This document shows, in pieces, positions 41,609 through 54,637 of a stretch of DNA of 64,000 bases. The notes beneath the pieces are model-generated. The model worked only from the letters and a program-made list of their open reading frames with translations, had not been told where the DNA came from and ran no database searches. The stretch comes from Polyangium mundeleinium (lineage in GTDB: Bacteria > Myxococcota_A > Polyangia > Polyangiales > Polyangiaceae). Location of the stretch: the NCBI RefSeq assembly GCF_028369105.1, contig NZ_JAQNDO010000001.1, forward strand, positions 7,906,501 to 7,970,500. Reading direction: 5' to 3'. Position 1 is the first letter of the stretch, and every line of letters starts with the position of its first letter. The translations under genes were made by a program, and so were the position numbers.

Positions 41609-43261
41609 ATGCAGCTCTTTCCCACGCGCACGGCGGCGCACCTCAGCATCGCCGCGATCTCGGTCGCGGGCGTCGGCCTCGTCGCGCGCGAGCCGGCCAT
41701 CGTCGGCTGGGGAGGAGCGATGCTGCTCGCGATGGCGCTCGCCCGCGCGGTCACGCTCGTCTCCGTCTCGCGCATCCGCGCCGCCGGCTTCGAGATGCTC
41801 TGGAGCGGACCACGCCGTGTCGTACGCACGGGCCGCGGCAGCACGATCGAGATCGAAGCCGAAGTACGGAACCGCGACACGCTCGCTGCGCGGTACGTGC
41901 GCCTCCGGCCGATCGCGTCGTCGCAGCTCCAGATCACGATCGAGCCCTCCGCAGGAGAGGTGATGGCCTCTGGGCGGCTCAAGGTGAAGGTCTCGGTGCA
42001 CGCGCCGCGCGTAGGACAACACGGCGTGCACGGCCTCGCGCTCGAGGTGCACGGCGCGCCTGGACTCTTCGAGGTGCCTCTCACCTTCGCGAACCCCTTC
42101 GGCGTCGAGGTTCTGCCACGCCCCTTCGCAGCGTGGCTCCCCTCCCCGCGCGGCGGTCGCAGCAAGCTCCTCGCGTCGAGCGGTCGGCCCGGCCGCGCCC
42201 GCGGCGAAGGCAGCGATCTGCGCGAGCTGCGCGAGCATCTGCCAGGCGATCCGTTCCGGCGCATCGCGTGGAAGGCGAGCGCGCGGCGCGGGGTCCTGCT
42301 CGTGCGTGAGTTCGAGCGGGAAGAGCGGGACGTCGTGTGGGTCGTGCTCGACGCCTCGGTCGAGCTCTGGGCCGGCCCGCTCGGCCGCGCCCCGCTTGAT
42401 CTCGCGATCGACGAGGCTGCATCGATCTGCACGCGGTACCTCTCGCGCGGCGATCGCGTGGGCCTCGCGGTCTACGCCTCGACCGTGCGCGCGTTCGTCC
42501 TGCCCGACCAGGGGCCCGCGCACGGACAGAAGCTCGCGCACCTGCTCGTCTCGGCGACGGGCACGCACGACGCCTCGCGCAGCGATCTCGACGAGGCCGA
42601 CGTGGCCGTCCGGGTCCTCGAACACCTGAGACCACTCGACGCGCGCGGTTTGTCCGATCTGCGCCGCGGCGATCTCGACAGGCTCGCGTCGCGCGCCGAC
42701 GCGGTTCGTCCCCGCGCGCCCTTCGCGCCGCCTTCGCCCGAGGGCCGGAGCCCCCGCGAGCGAACGCTCCGTCGCTACCTCGCCGCCTACGGCATCGAGT
42801 CTCCCCCACGCGGCGAGGCCGAGCGCCACGAGTCCGGCTTCATGCTCGCCGAGGTCCTCGCGCAGATCGTCAAGAGCAAGCCCAAGCCGAGCGTCGTGCA
42901 CGTCGTCGCGCCCGCGCCCTCCGAGGTCGCCCAGGAAAAACCCGTCATGGACGCGCTGCGCCGCCTCGGGCGTCACTCGGCGTCGATCACCTGGTCGATG
43001 CCGCAGTTCGATCCGGGCCTGCTCCCGCCCTGGGATGCGCCGACGCGCGCAGACGGCTCGCCCTCGGAGGAGGTCGCGGACGGGGCGCGCCGCGTCGCCT
43101 GGGAGGAAGCTGCTGGGGTCGCCGCCGAGGCCGTGCTCGTCCGCACGCGTGTCGCTGTCAGCCGCAGCGAGGCCGTGCTCCGTCGCCTCGGCGTGCGCGT
43201 CACGAAGATCCGCGCCACGACGACGAAGCGCCCCGACGCAGCGGACCCGAAGGCGACTTGA
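41609..43261 (+). CDS. DUF58 domain protein (MoxR partner)
   Basis: 550 residues. Two N-terminal membrane segments (AAISVAGVGLVA and GGAMLLAMALARAVTLV) precede a beta-sandwich region; then the DUF58 signature GSDLRELREHLPGDPFRRIAWKASARRGVLLVREFE at about residue 195, and a vWA-like fold with VVLDASVELW replacing the usual DxSxS. It likely binds the adjacent MoxR. Its C-terminal 150 residues are more variable. Confidence 0.85.
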   Translation: MQLFPTRTAAHLSIAAISVAGVGLVAREPAIVGWGGAMLLAMALARAVTLVSVSRIRAAGFEMLWSGPRRVVRTGRGSTIEIEAEVRNRDTLAARYVRLRPIASSQLQITIEPSAGEVMASGRLKVKVSVHAPRVGQHGVHGLALEVHGAPGLFEVPLTFANPFGVEVLPRPFAAWLPSPRGGRSKLLASSGRPGRARGEGSDLRELREHLPGDPFRRIAWKASARRGVLLVREFEREERDVVWVVLDASVELWAGPLGRAPLDLAIDEAASICTRYLSRGDRVGLAVYASTVRAFVLPDQGPAHGQKLAHLLVSATGTHDASRSDLDEADVAVRVLEHLRPLDARGLSDLRRGDLDRLASRADAVRPRAPFAPPSPEGRSPRERTLRRYLAAYGIESPPRGEAERHESGFMLAEVLAQIVKSKPKPSVVHVVAPAPSEVAQEKPVMDALRRLGRHSASITWSMPQFDPGLLPPWDAPTRADGSPSEEVADGARRVAWEEAAGVAAEAVLVRTRVAVSRSEAVLRRLGVRVTKIRATTTKRPDAADPKAT

Positions 43262-43329
43262 TCGGTACGTCGCCCCTCCGCGCATCGGTTGGAACATCAA
43301 CGAACGTCTCCCGAGATCACGAGCCTGCC

Positions 43330-45686
<2,357 letters not shown>

Positions 45687-45688
45687 TC

Positions 45689-46243
45689 ATGGCCGACACC
45701 ATCATGCTGGAGATCGTGACGCCCACGGGCGTCGCGCTGCGCAAGGAGGTCACGGACGTGACCGCGCCGAGCGTGGCGGGTGAGTTCGGCGTGATGCCGG
45801 GTCACCTGCCGCTGCTCGCGGCGCTCCGCACCGGCCTCGTCACGTACCACGAGGCCGGCAAGGAGCATCGCCTCGCCGTCGCGCACGGGTTCGTCGAGGT
45901 CGTGGGCGACAAGGCGCTGCTCCTCACGGAGAAGTACGTCCACAAGGACGACGTCGACGTCGTCCGGGTTCGCCTGCGCCTGAAGGAGGTCGACACGGAG
46001 CTCGACCACTGGCAGGGCGACCTCACCGATCCGAAGCGCCGCTCGCTCATCGAGGAGGAGCAGTGGCTCGCCACGCAGCTCGAGCTGATCGGCGATCCGC
46101 CGCTGCCGCTCGTGCGTGAAGACACGCGCTTCCTCGCGGCGCACGCCGAAGCGCCGCCCGTCAACGAGATGGTCGACGGCCAGACGCCCGACGAGAGCCT
46201 CACGGATCACAAGAAACCGGGCTCCGCATTCCCCGATTCCTGA
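45689..46243 (+). CDS. atpC: F1 ATP synthase subunit epsilon
   Basis: 184 residues, about 45 more than the usual epsilon. The N-terminal beta-sandwich (MLEIVTPTGVALRKEVTDVTAPSVAGEFGVMPGHLPLLAAL) is normal. The C-terminal helices are replaced or extended by a charged segment (LTDPKRRSLIEEEQWLATQLELIG) and a Pro/acid-rich tail. Epsilon regulates ATPase activity through its C-terminal helices, so the extension may alter inhibition. A hairpin follows the stop. Confidence 0.9.
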   Translation: MADTIMLEIVTPTGVALRKEVTDVTAPSVAGEFGVMPGHLPLLAALRTGLVTYHEAGKEHRLAVAHGFVEVVGDKALLLTEKYVHKDDVDVVRVRLRLKEVDTELDHWQGDLTDPKRRSLIEEEQWLATQLELIGDPPLPLVREDTRFLAAHAEAPPVNEMVDGQTPDESLTDHKKPGSAFPDS

Positions 46244-46245
46244 AA

Positions 46246-46267
46246 GCGCCTCCACGCCCGGAGGCGC
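46246..46267 (+). terminator. Hairpin after atpC
   Basis: A perfect 8-bp stem (GCGCCTCC / GGAGGCGC) with a 6-base loop, starting three bases past the stop. There is no T-run, so it is a weak or Rho-assisted terminator. Confidence 0.5.
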
Positions 46268-46358
46268 ATCTCGTGCATCCCACGGACACGCCGATTCGTT
46301 TCGAGACACGGGCTCGGGACGATCGGCGTGTTTGTCGTTATCTTGATGCCTTAGGACG

Positions 46359-48284
46359 ATGATTCACGCTGACACGATCGCGCGGGTCAAGGAACGCACG
46401 GATCTCGTGTCGCTCATCGGCGAGACCGTTCGTCTTACCCGGCGCGGTCGATCGTTCGTCGGGCTGTGCCCCTTCCACAAGGAGAAGTCGCCGAGCTTCC
46501 ACGTGAATCCGGAGCGCGGCATCTTCCACTGCTTCGGTTGCAAGGAGAGCGGCACGGCCATCGACTTCATCATGAAGGTCGAGGGCATGAACTTCGCCGA
46601 GGCGGTGCGCGCGCTGGCCGAGCGCAGCGGCGTGGAGATCATCGAGACCGCGACCGAGGCCGAGCGGCGTGAGGCCAACGCGGCGCGGCGTGCGCGTGAC
46701 GACCTGTATGCCGTCAGCCACCTCGCGGCGACGTTTTTCGAACAGAGCATGCGCGGTCCGAGCGCGCATCCGCTCGCGCACTACGCGCTCGCCGAGCTCG
46801 CGCGGCGCGGGCTCGACACGCACGAGGCGACGGGCCCCATGGCCGACGCGCTGCAAGCGTTTCGCGTGGGCTACGCGCCGCCGGCCTGGGACGGGCTCGC
46901 GAGCTTCCTCAAGCGGCAGGGTGTCTCGCCGATCGTCGCCGAGAAGGTGGGCCTGCTCGTCGCGCGCGGCTCGGGCTCGGGGTTTTACGATCGGTTCCGG
47001 CATCGCCTCATGTTCGCGGTGACCGACGTGCAGGGCCGCGTGATTGCCTTCAGCGGCCGGAGCCTCGCCGAGCCCACGCCCGACGAGATGCGACGCTTGG
47101 GGCTCCAACCATCGACGGCGGGCGAGTCGCCAGCGAAGTACATGAACAGCCCCGAGTCGCCGATCTACACGAAGGGCGAGCACCTCTTCGGGCTGCACCA
47201 GGCGCGGCACGCGATCCGGCAAGAGGGCCAGGCGACCCTCGTCGAAGGCAATTTCGATGTTCTCAGTCTGCACGCGCGCGGCCTCTGCAACGTCATCGCC
47301 CCGCTCGGCACAGCGTTCACGACGACGCAGGCGAAGCTCCTCAAGCGCTTCGCGCCCACCGTGACGGTCCTCTTCGACGGCGACGCGGCCGGGCGCAAGG
47401 CCACGTGGGCTGCGCGCATCCCTGTCCACGAGGGCGGCCTCGAAGGGCGCGCGGCGACGCTCCCCGCGAAGCTCGATCCCGACGAGCTCGTACGAACCAA
47501 GGGCCCCGAGGCGCTGAAGAGCGTCCTCAAGAGCGCGAAGGAGCTCTACGAGCACCTCATCGAGGACGCGCTCCAGAACGACTCCTTCAACGACGCCACG
47601 ACCGACGGCAAACTCGCGCGCATGCGTGCGGTGGCAAACCTCCTCGGGGAGCAAAAGGACCCCGTGAAGCGCCTCATGCTGAAGACGTACGCCGATCGGC
47701 TGTCGTCGAAGCTCATCGTGGGCGGCACGGCGCCGGCCGATCTGCGTCAAGTCGAACAGCTCCTCGAACAGGCGACGAGGTACGACGCGCAACACCCCAT
47801 GGAGCTACGCGCGGCCGAGACCACTGTGCCTGGTCACCGAGCGCGTTCGCGTTCCCAGGTCCAAGAGATGGGGGAGTACATCCTGGGTGCACTTCTCGAC
47901 CATCCCGTTCTGCTCGACGACCCTGAAGTGATGGAGGCACTCGACGTGCTGGATGGCGATCTCGCATTGGCCGCTGGCGCGTTGCGTCAGTGTCTCGGAA
48001 CGGAAACGCAACTTATTCCCGACGAATTTCTTGCGCACATCCCGGCGTCGATCCAAGCATTCGCGGCTGGACGGCTCGCGTCGCCCGTCTTCGAGACGGC
48101 CGATGTGGCGAGGGAAGAGCTCTTAAAGAACGCAGGGAAGTTGAGACGCTTGAGCTTGTCACGCGAGAAAGCCGCGACAGTGGACGAGCTTCAACGAGTC
48201 GCGCCGCTGGGGGATGTGGAGCGCGAAGCGGCGCTGCTTCGTGAGGCGGTGCGTCAGGCAAAGGCCAAGTTGGGGCTCGGCTGA
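46359..48284 (+). CDS. dnaG: DNA primase DnaG
   Basis: 641 residues. The zinc-binding domain CPFHKEKSPSFHVNP..IFHCFGC is at the N-terminus, the TOPRIM metal site has VEGNFDVLSL and VLFDGDAAGRKA, and the C-terminal helicase-binding domain ends VRQAKAKLGLG. DnaG makes RNA primers at the fork. It lies upstream of rpoD, as in the macromolecular synthesis operon, but rpsU is missing. A TATCTT at 46340 may be its -10 box. Confidence 0.97.
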   Translation: MIHADTIARVKERTDLVSLIGETVRLTRRGRSFVGLCPFHKEKSPSFHVNPERGIFHCFGCKESGTAIDFIMKVEGMNFAEAVRALAERSGVEIIETATEAERREANAARRARDDLYAVSHLAATFFEQSMRGPSAHPLAHYALAELARRGLDTHEATGPMADALQAFRVGYAPPAWDGLASFLKRQGVSPIVAEKVGLLVARGSGSGFYDRFRHRLMFAVTDVQGRVIAFSGRSLAEPTPDEMRRLGLQPSTAGESPAKYMNSPESPIYTKGEHLFGLHQARHAIRQEGQATLVEGNFDVLSLHARGLCNVIAPLGTAFTTTQAKLLKRFAPTVTVLFDGDAAGRKATWAARIPVHEGGLEGRAATLPAKLDPDELVRTKGPEALKSVLKSAKELYEHLIEDALQNDSFNDATTDGKLARMRAVANLLGEQKDPVKRLMLKTYADRLSSKLIVGGTAPADLRQVEQLLEQATRYDAQHPMELRAAETTVPGHRARSRSQVQEMGEYILGALLDHPVLLDDPEVMEALDVLDGDLALAAGALRQCLGTETQLIPDEFLAHIPASIQAFAAGRLASPVFETADVAREELLKNAGKLRRLSLSREKAATVDELQRVAPLGDVEREAALLREAVRQAKAKLGLG

Positions 48285-48392
48285 CGTGCTTTTTTGCGCG
48301 CGCATGAGTCCGCGCGAGCGTGACGAACGTTTTTTTCTCGGTGTGGTTCCTTGAAGCACGTGGCCCGACGTGGGCCCGGTGGAGCGAATGGG

Positions 48393-50279
<1,887 letters not shown>

Positions 50280-50296
50280 TCGTCACGGGGGAACGA

Positions 50297-50659
50297 ATGA
50301 AACCGAGGGGTGCTCCGATGCGATGGTTCGCGGGGGGAGCGCCCCTCGTCTTTTTGGCGCTCGCGCTCGCGCAGGCGGGCTGCGCGCGCAACGTGAACGA
50401 GGACGACTGCAAGGCCGTGGGCGAGCACCTGCACGCGCTCTGGACCGCCGAGGCGAAGTTCCCCGAGGCAGCGAGCCCGTCCGCAGAGAAGGCCGTCGCC
50501 GTCGTGAAGAGCGAAGGGCAACGGCTGGAAGAGTCGTTCGTCACGGACTGCAAGCGCGACCTCCTCGGCAAGCCCCGCGCGTCCGGCGAGTTCTCCTGCC
50601 TGAGCCACGCGAAGACGCTCGCCGACGTGCGAACGTGCGCGACGATCCCCGCTCACTAG
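50297..50659 (+). CDS. Small cysteine-containing lipoprotein
   Basis: 120 residues from the ATG at 50297 (GGGGGAACGA upstream) or 50318. The signal peptide (WFAGGAPLVFLALALAQAGCAR) has a lipobox cysteine. The mature part has four further cysteines (EDDC, TDC, SC, TC), which may form two disulfides or bind a ligand, and helical content. No family is recognised. It ends before a hairpin at 50665-50682 and faces the convergent rhomboid-like gene. Confidence 0.72.
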   Translation: MKPRGAPMRWFAGGAPLVFLALALAQAGCARNVNEDDCKAVGEHLHALWTAEAKFPEAASPSAEKAVAVVKSEGQRLEESFVTDCKRDLLGKPRASGEFSCLSHAKTLADVRTCATIPAH

Positions 50660-50664
50660 TCCCG

Positions 50665-50682
50665 GTGGGGCGCCGGCCCCAC
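50665..50682 (+). terminator. Hairpin between the small lipoprotein and rhomboid-like genes
   Basis: A perfect 7-bp stem (GTGGGGC / GCCCCAC) with a 4-base loop in the 48-base convergent gap. No T-run. Confidence 0.4.
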
Positions 50683-50707
50683 GCCCCGGGTTCGCTGTGC
50701 GTCCGCC

Positions 50708-51511
50708 CTAGTTGAGGTAGCGCTTGTCCTTCGGGGGCGTCTTCGAGCCGCCCTCGATCACACGCAGCGGAGGACCAGCGGCGCGGCGCGCGCGGGCAGC
50801 CGCAGCCGATGCGGCGGCCTCGGCACGCAGGGCCGCCGTCTGCGACTGGATCTGGCGCAGGCGCAGCTTGAGGTAGAGGCGCCGGAGCGGCGAACGATCG
50901 CCGAAGAGCCAGCCGGCCAGCATGCCGCCGAACGGGGTCACGAGGCCCTCGGGCATGTGCCGATTCAGCGCGATCACGTTCAGCACGGAGAGCACGAACA
51001 CGATCGCGACCATCGTGTAGGCCGACACGGGCAACACGAAGAACATTCGCACTTGCGCATCGCGGTTCTGCAGCGCCCACGCGACGGCGACAGCCTCGAT
51101 CATGCCGAGCCCGCCGTACCACACGACCTGGTTCAGCTTGGGCACGAGCGCGCCCACGGCGACCTGCGTCGCGAACGCGAACGCCCCCGCGCCGAACAGG
51201 AAGATGAGCATCCGTCGCGCGCCCCAGCGCGACTCGAGCGTGGGGGCGAGGAAGTACAGGCCGAGGATGGTCATCAAGAAATGACCAGGGCTCGACGTGT
51301 CGTGGAAGAGCGGGGCTGTGAAGAGGCGCCAGACCTGGCCGCGCAGCACGCCCGAGGTCGTGCCGGCCATGAACTGGGCGACGCTCGTGCCGACCTCCAC
51401 CCAGTTGATGCTCAGCGCGAGGCCGACCCACAGGACGGTGATGCCGATCATCATCCCGCTGATGGCCTTGCCAGGCCGAGGCAGGACGAATTGGACGGGG
51501 CTAGGGCGCAT
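50708..51511 (-). CDS. Rhomboid-family membrane protein lacking catalytic residues
   Basis: 267 residues from the ATG at 51511 (51529 also possible). Six hydrophobic segments are visible and the order of the loops fits rhomboids: WRLFTAPLFHDTSSPGHFLMTILGLYFLAPTLE and ARRMLIFLFGAGAFAFATQVAVGALV. The fourth segment, where rhomboids have GxSG, reads WYGGLGMIEAV without serine, and the sixth, where the catalytic His should be, reads TPFGGMLAGWLFG without histidine. It therefore looks like an inactive pseudoprotease. The C-terminus has an Ala/Arg-rich tail. Function unknown. Confidence 0.8.
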   Translation of the reverse strand: MRPSPVQFVLPRPGKAISGMMIGITVLWVGLALSINWVEVGTSVAQFMAGTTSGVLRGQVWRLFTAPLFHDTSSPGHFLMTILGLYFLAPTLESRWGARRMLIFLFGAGAFAFATQVAVGALVPKLNQVVWYGGLGMIEAVAVAWALQNRDAQVRMFFVLPVSAYTMVAIVFVLSVLNVIALNRHMPEGLVTPFGGMLAGWLFGDRSPLRRLYLKLRLRQIQSQTAALRAEAAASAAAARARRAAGPPLRVIEGGSKTPPKDKRYLN

Positions 51512-51620
51512 CGTCCATGGAGCTACCAACAGGAACGCGGGCGGGCAACCGGAGGGCGCAGGAAAGGCACCTCGAGCCGTCCTGAGCGGGGTCGACTCCG
51601 CTCGTGGCGGAGCCGCTGCG

Positions 51621-54278
51621 TCAGAAGAAGTTGCCGATGGTGAACTGGAAGTCGGACGCCTTCTCGTAGGGCAGCGGCTTGAACGGGAAGCCGTACTCGA
51701 AGCGCAGCGGGCCGAGCGGCGAGAACCAGCGCAGGCCGAAGCCCCAGGACGTGCGGACGTTGAGGAGCTGCGACGCCGTGAAGCAGGGGTTCGTCGCGGA
51801 GAACGGCGACGCCGGGTTCGCCTCGCAGTAGTTGCGCTCGAGGTTCCAGGCGTTGCCGAGGTCGGTGAAGATGACGCCGCGGATGCCGACCTGCTCCAGG
51901 ATCGTGAACTCGAGCTCGGCGTTCTGGTAGTACATCAGGTTGCCGCCGATGTTCGTCCCGTTGGGGAAGGGGCGCGCGTTCGGGTCGAGCGTCTGGTTCA
52001 GCGTCAGGCGCGGGCCGACGCTGCGGAGGGGGAAGCCACGCAGGTCGAGGATGCCGCCGAGGAAGAAGCGCGCGAAGATCGGCACGCCCTCGGGCGAGGG
52101 GCTCGTCACCGCGCCGAACTCGCTGTTCACCTTGAAGACGAGCCAGTCGCGGATCGGGTAGTAGAAGCGCGCGGTGTTCCGGAACCGGACGAACTGCTGC
52201 TCGCTGCCGAGGTACTTCGAGGCGAGCTCGACCGAGCCCTGGAGGAAGATACCCGACGACGGGAAGAGCTGGTTGTTGCGGGTGTCGTAGGTGATCGTCG
52301 GCCGGATGCTCGACGTGATGCCGTCGTTGTAGACGTTCGCGAGCGGCACGCTCTGGAAGAAGTTGACCGAGGAGGCCGTGCCGAAGAGCGTCGACGTCGT
52401 CTGCGTGGAGATCTCGTTCGACTCGAGGGTGTACGTGAGGTTGACGCGGAGCTCGGGCTGGATGATCGGGTAGCCGAGCGTGAGCGCGCCGCCGAGCGAG
52501 GTCTGCGAGAAGTCGTTGTAGACGCGGAGCTGATCGTACGCGCTGATGGCCGCAGAGAACTGCGTGTCGAAGAGGTACGGCTCGACGAACCGGACGTCGA
52601 TGAGCTGGCGGAGGCCGGAGATCTGCGCCTGCAAGGCGAGCGATTGACCGCGCCCGAAGAGGTTCTGCTGCTGGACCGTCGCCGTCGCGATGAAGTTCTC
52701 GATGCTGGAGAAGCCCGCGCCGACCTGGAAGGTGCCCGTCGGCTTCTCGACCACCTCGACGTTCACGTTGATGTGCTCAGCGTCGTCGCCTTGCTCGGTC
52801 GAGATGTCGACGCGCTCGAAGTAGCCGAGCATCGTGATGCGGCGCTTGCTGCGCTCGAGCTTCGACTCGCTGAAGAGCTGCTCCTCGAACACTTCCATCT
52901 CGCGACGGATGACCTTGTCGCGGGTCTTCGTGTTGCCGCGGATCTCGATGCGCCCGATCTTGATCGGCTGGTTGCGCCGGATCGCGACGATGATGTCGAC
53001 CTCTTGCCGCTCGGGATCGAGGTCGGTCGCGGGCGGGGCCTCCACGTTCGCGTAGCCCTGATCCCGATACATCGTCTGGATCTGCCCGAGATCCGCGGCG
53101 AGCTCGGCGCGGTTGAACCAGTCGCCGCTCTTCGCGCGGATCATCTCGCGCAGCCGCCTGCGGCCGCCGATGGGCTCGATCTCCTTGCCCTCGGCGTCGC
53201 GCTCGTAGACGCGGAGCTGTCGGATCTTGTAGCGCGGGCCCTCGTTGATGGTGAGCGTCACCTCGATGCCCGTGCGGTCCGGCGTGAGCATCACGCGCGG
53301 CGTCGCGATCTGCACCGAGAGGAAGCCGCGGTCGTAGTAGAGCGCCGAGAGCACGAGCACGTCGCGCTCGAACGCGTCCTGCCGGAACGCGCCGCCCGTG
53401 CCGAAGTCGAAGAAGCTGCCCTGCCCGGTGATCATCACCTCGCGCAGCTCGGAATCGGGAATGTTGTTGTTCCCGATGAACGTGACGCGCCGGACCGTGA
53501 CCCGCTCGTGCTCCTTGATCTTGAAGCGGAGCAGCACCTCGTTGTCGCGCTGCGGGACGGTCTCATACGAGACCTCGGCGAGGAAGTAACCCTCCTCCGC
53601 GTACTTGTCGCGCAGCTTCTGGATGCCGCGGCGGATGGCGTTGTAGCTGAGGATCGTGCCGGTCTTGACCTCGACGCTGAGCGCCTCCGTGAGGTCTTCC
53701 GCGTTGATGTTCTGGTTCCCGTCGAACTCGATCGTCTTGATGTTCGGACGTTCGCGCACGAGGATCCGCAGGTGGACCCCGTCGTCGCGGCGGGTCAGGT
53801 CGGCCTCGACATCCTCGAAGAAGCCCGAGTCCCAGAGCTCGCGCACGTCGCGCGAGAGTCCTTCCGGCGTGAAGGGTTTGCCCACGCGCGCCGTGCCGAG
53901 ATACGCGCGGATGTCGTCCGCCGAGATGCGACGGTTGCCCGCGATGACGACGCGCGCGACGGGCTGGCCACGCGCGAGGTCTGCTTCGGTCGGCGCGAGC
54001 GTCGGCACCGGCGCAGCGGCCTCTTCCGGACGCGCACCGGGCGCGCCGGTGCCGTTTCCATTCGGCGCCGCGGGCTGCTCTTCGCCTTCGTCCGCGCCTT
54101 CCTCGGCGCTTTGTCCCGCCGCACCTTTCGCCGCTGCGGGCGGCGCTGCGCCTGCGGGCGGACCCCCTTGCGCGAAGGCCACCCGAGGCGAGATCCCAAC
54201 GATCGTGAAGACGACCAGAAGGGCGCTCGTCCACAGGAGCCGGAGCCGGCTCGTTAGGCGGATGGGTGGGGTGGGCAT
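51621..54278 (-). CDS. bamA: Outer-membrane assembly protein BamA (Omp85)
   Basis: About 885 residues from the ATG at 54278, with a signal peptide (LRLLWTSALLVVFTIVGISP, cleavage near AFAQG). A Pro/Ala/Glu-rich linker follows, then POTRA repeats (VARVVIAGNRRISADDIRAYL; IKTIEFDGNQNINAEDLTEAL; VRRVTFIGNNNIPDSELREVM; IGRIEIRGNTKTRDKVIRREM) and a C-terminal barrel with LRGFPLRSVGP in the place of the VRGF/Y lock, ending FQFTIGNFF. It inserts beta-barrel proteins into the outer membrane. A further POTRA-like block (YKIRQLRVYERDAEGKEIE) with a spacer raises the count to about five. No skp or lpx genes follow. Confidence 0.95.
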   Translation of the reverse strand: MPTPPIRLTSRLRLLWTSALLVVFTIVGISPRVAFAQGGPPAGAAPPAAAKGAAGQSAEEGADEGEEQPAAPNGNGTGAPGARPEEAAAPVPTLAPTEADLARGQPVARVVIAGNRRISADDIRAYLGTARVGKPFTPEGLSRDVRELWDSGFFEDVEADLTRRDDGVHLRILVRERPNIKTIEFDGNQNINAEDLTEALSVEVKTGTILSYNAIRRGIQKLRDKYAEEGYFLAEVSYETVPQRDNEVLLRFKIKEHERVTVRRVTFIGNNNIPDSELREVMITGQGSFFDFGTGGAFRQDAFERDVLVLSALYYDRGFLSVQIATPRVMLTPDRTGIEVTLTINEGPRYKIRQLRVYERDAEGKEIEPIGGRRRLREMIRAKSGDWFNRAELAADLGQIQTMYRDQGYANVEAPPATDLDPERQEVDIIVAIRRNQPIKIGRIEIRGNTKTRDKVIRREMEVFEEQLFSESKLERSKRRITMLGYFERVDISTEQGDDAEHINVNVEVVEKPTGTFQVGAGFSSIENFIATATVQQQNLFGRGQSLALQAQISGLRQLIDVRFVEPYLFDTQFSAAISAYDQLRVYNDFSQTSLGGALTLGYPIIQPELRVNLTYTLESNEISTQTTSTLFGTASSVNFFQSVPLANVYNDGITSSIRPTITYDTRNNQLFPSSGIFLQGSVELASKYLGSEQQFVRFRNTARFYYPIRDWLVFKVNSEFGAVTSPSPEGVPIFARFFLGGILDLRGFPLRSVGPRLTLNQTLDPNARPFPNGTNIGGNLMYYQNAELEFTILEQVGIRGVIFTDLGNAWNLERNYCEANPASPFSATNPCFTASQLLNVRTSWGFGLRWFSPLGPLRFEYGFPFKPLPYEKASDFQFTIGNFF

Positions 54279-54637
54279 CGTAAACAAGGGGCGCCTCCCC
54301 GTAGCCCAGCGGGCCAGAGGTCTCAAGGTGGGAACCACTGGTTTTCCATGTCCATGTGTGGACGGTAGGGCGCCCGGGACGCGGGGCGTCCGTCGGAAGG
54401 AGGCCGGATCGATGGGGACGGGGCCTGATTCGCCGGCAGAATCCCTTCGGACGAACGCGTTTCAGGGCCGGCGTGCCCGCCCCGTCCGTGCCGCCGTGGC
54501 TTGACCGATCGGCGCTCCGTGGGTAATGGCATCCCCCTGCCTGCGGTCCACTGAACGCGGGTACACCGTCGATTCCTGGGGGGCACGCGCTAGCCGAGGC
54601 GGCGGCGCGTGGCCTCCCCACCCTGGAGATAACGCCC
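54279..54637. other. 359-base divergent gap between bamA and the topoisomerase A gene
   Basis: No open reading frame is convincing. It holds a GTCCA/TGGAC inverted repeat at 54350-54363 and, on the plus strand, TTGACC at 54501-54506 with TAATGG at 54524-54529 (17-base spacer), a possible promoter of the topoisomerase gene. The rest is ordinary GC-rich sequence. Confidence 0.5.
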
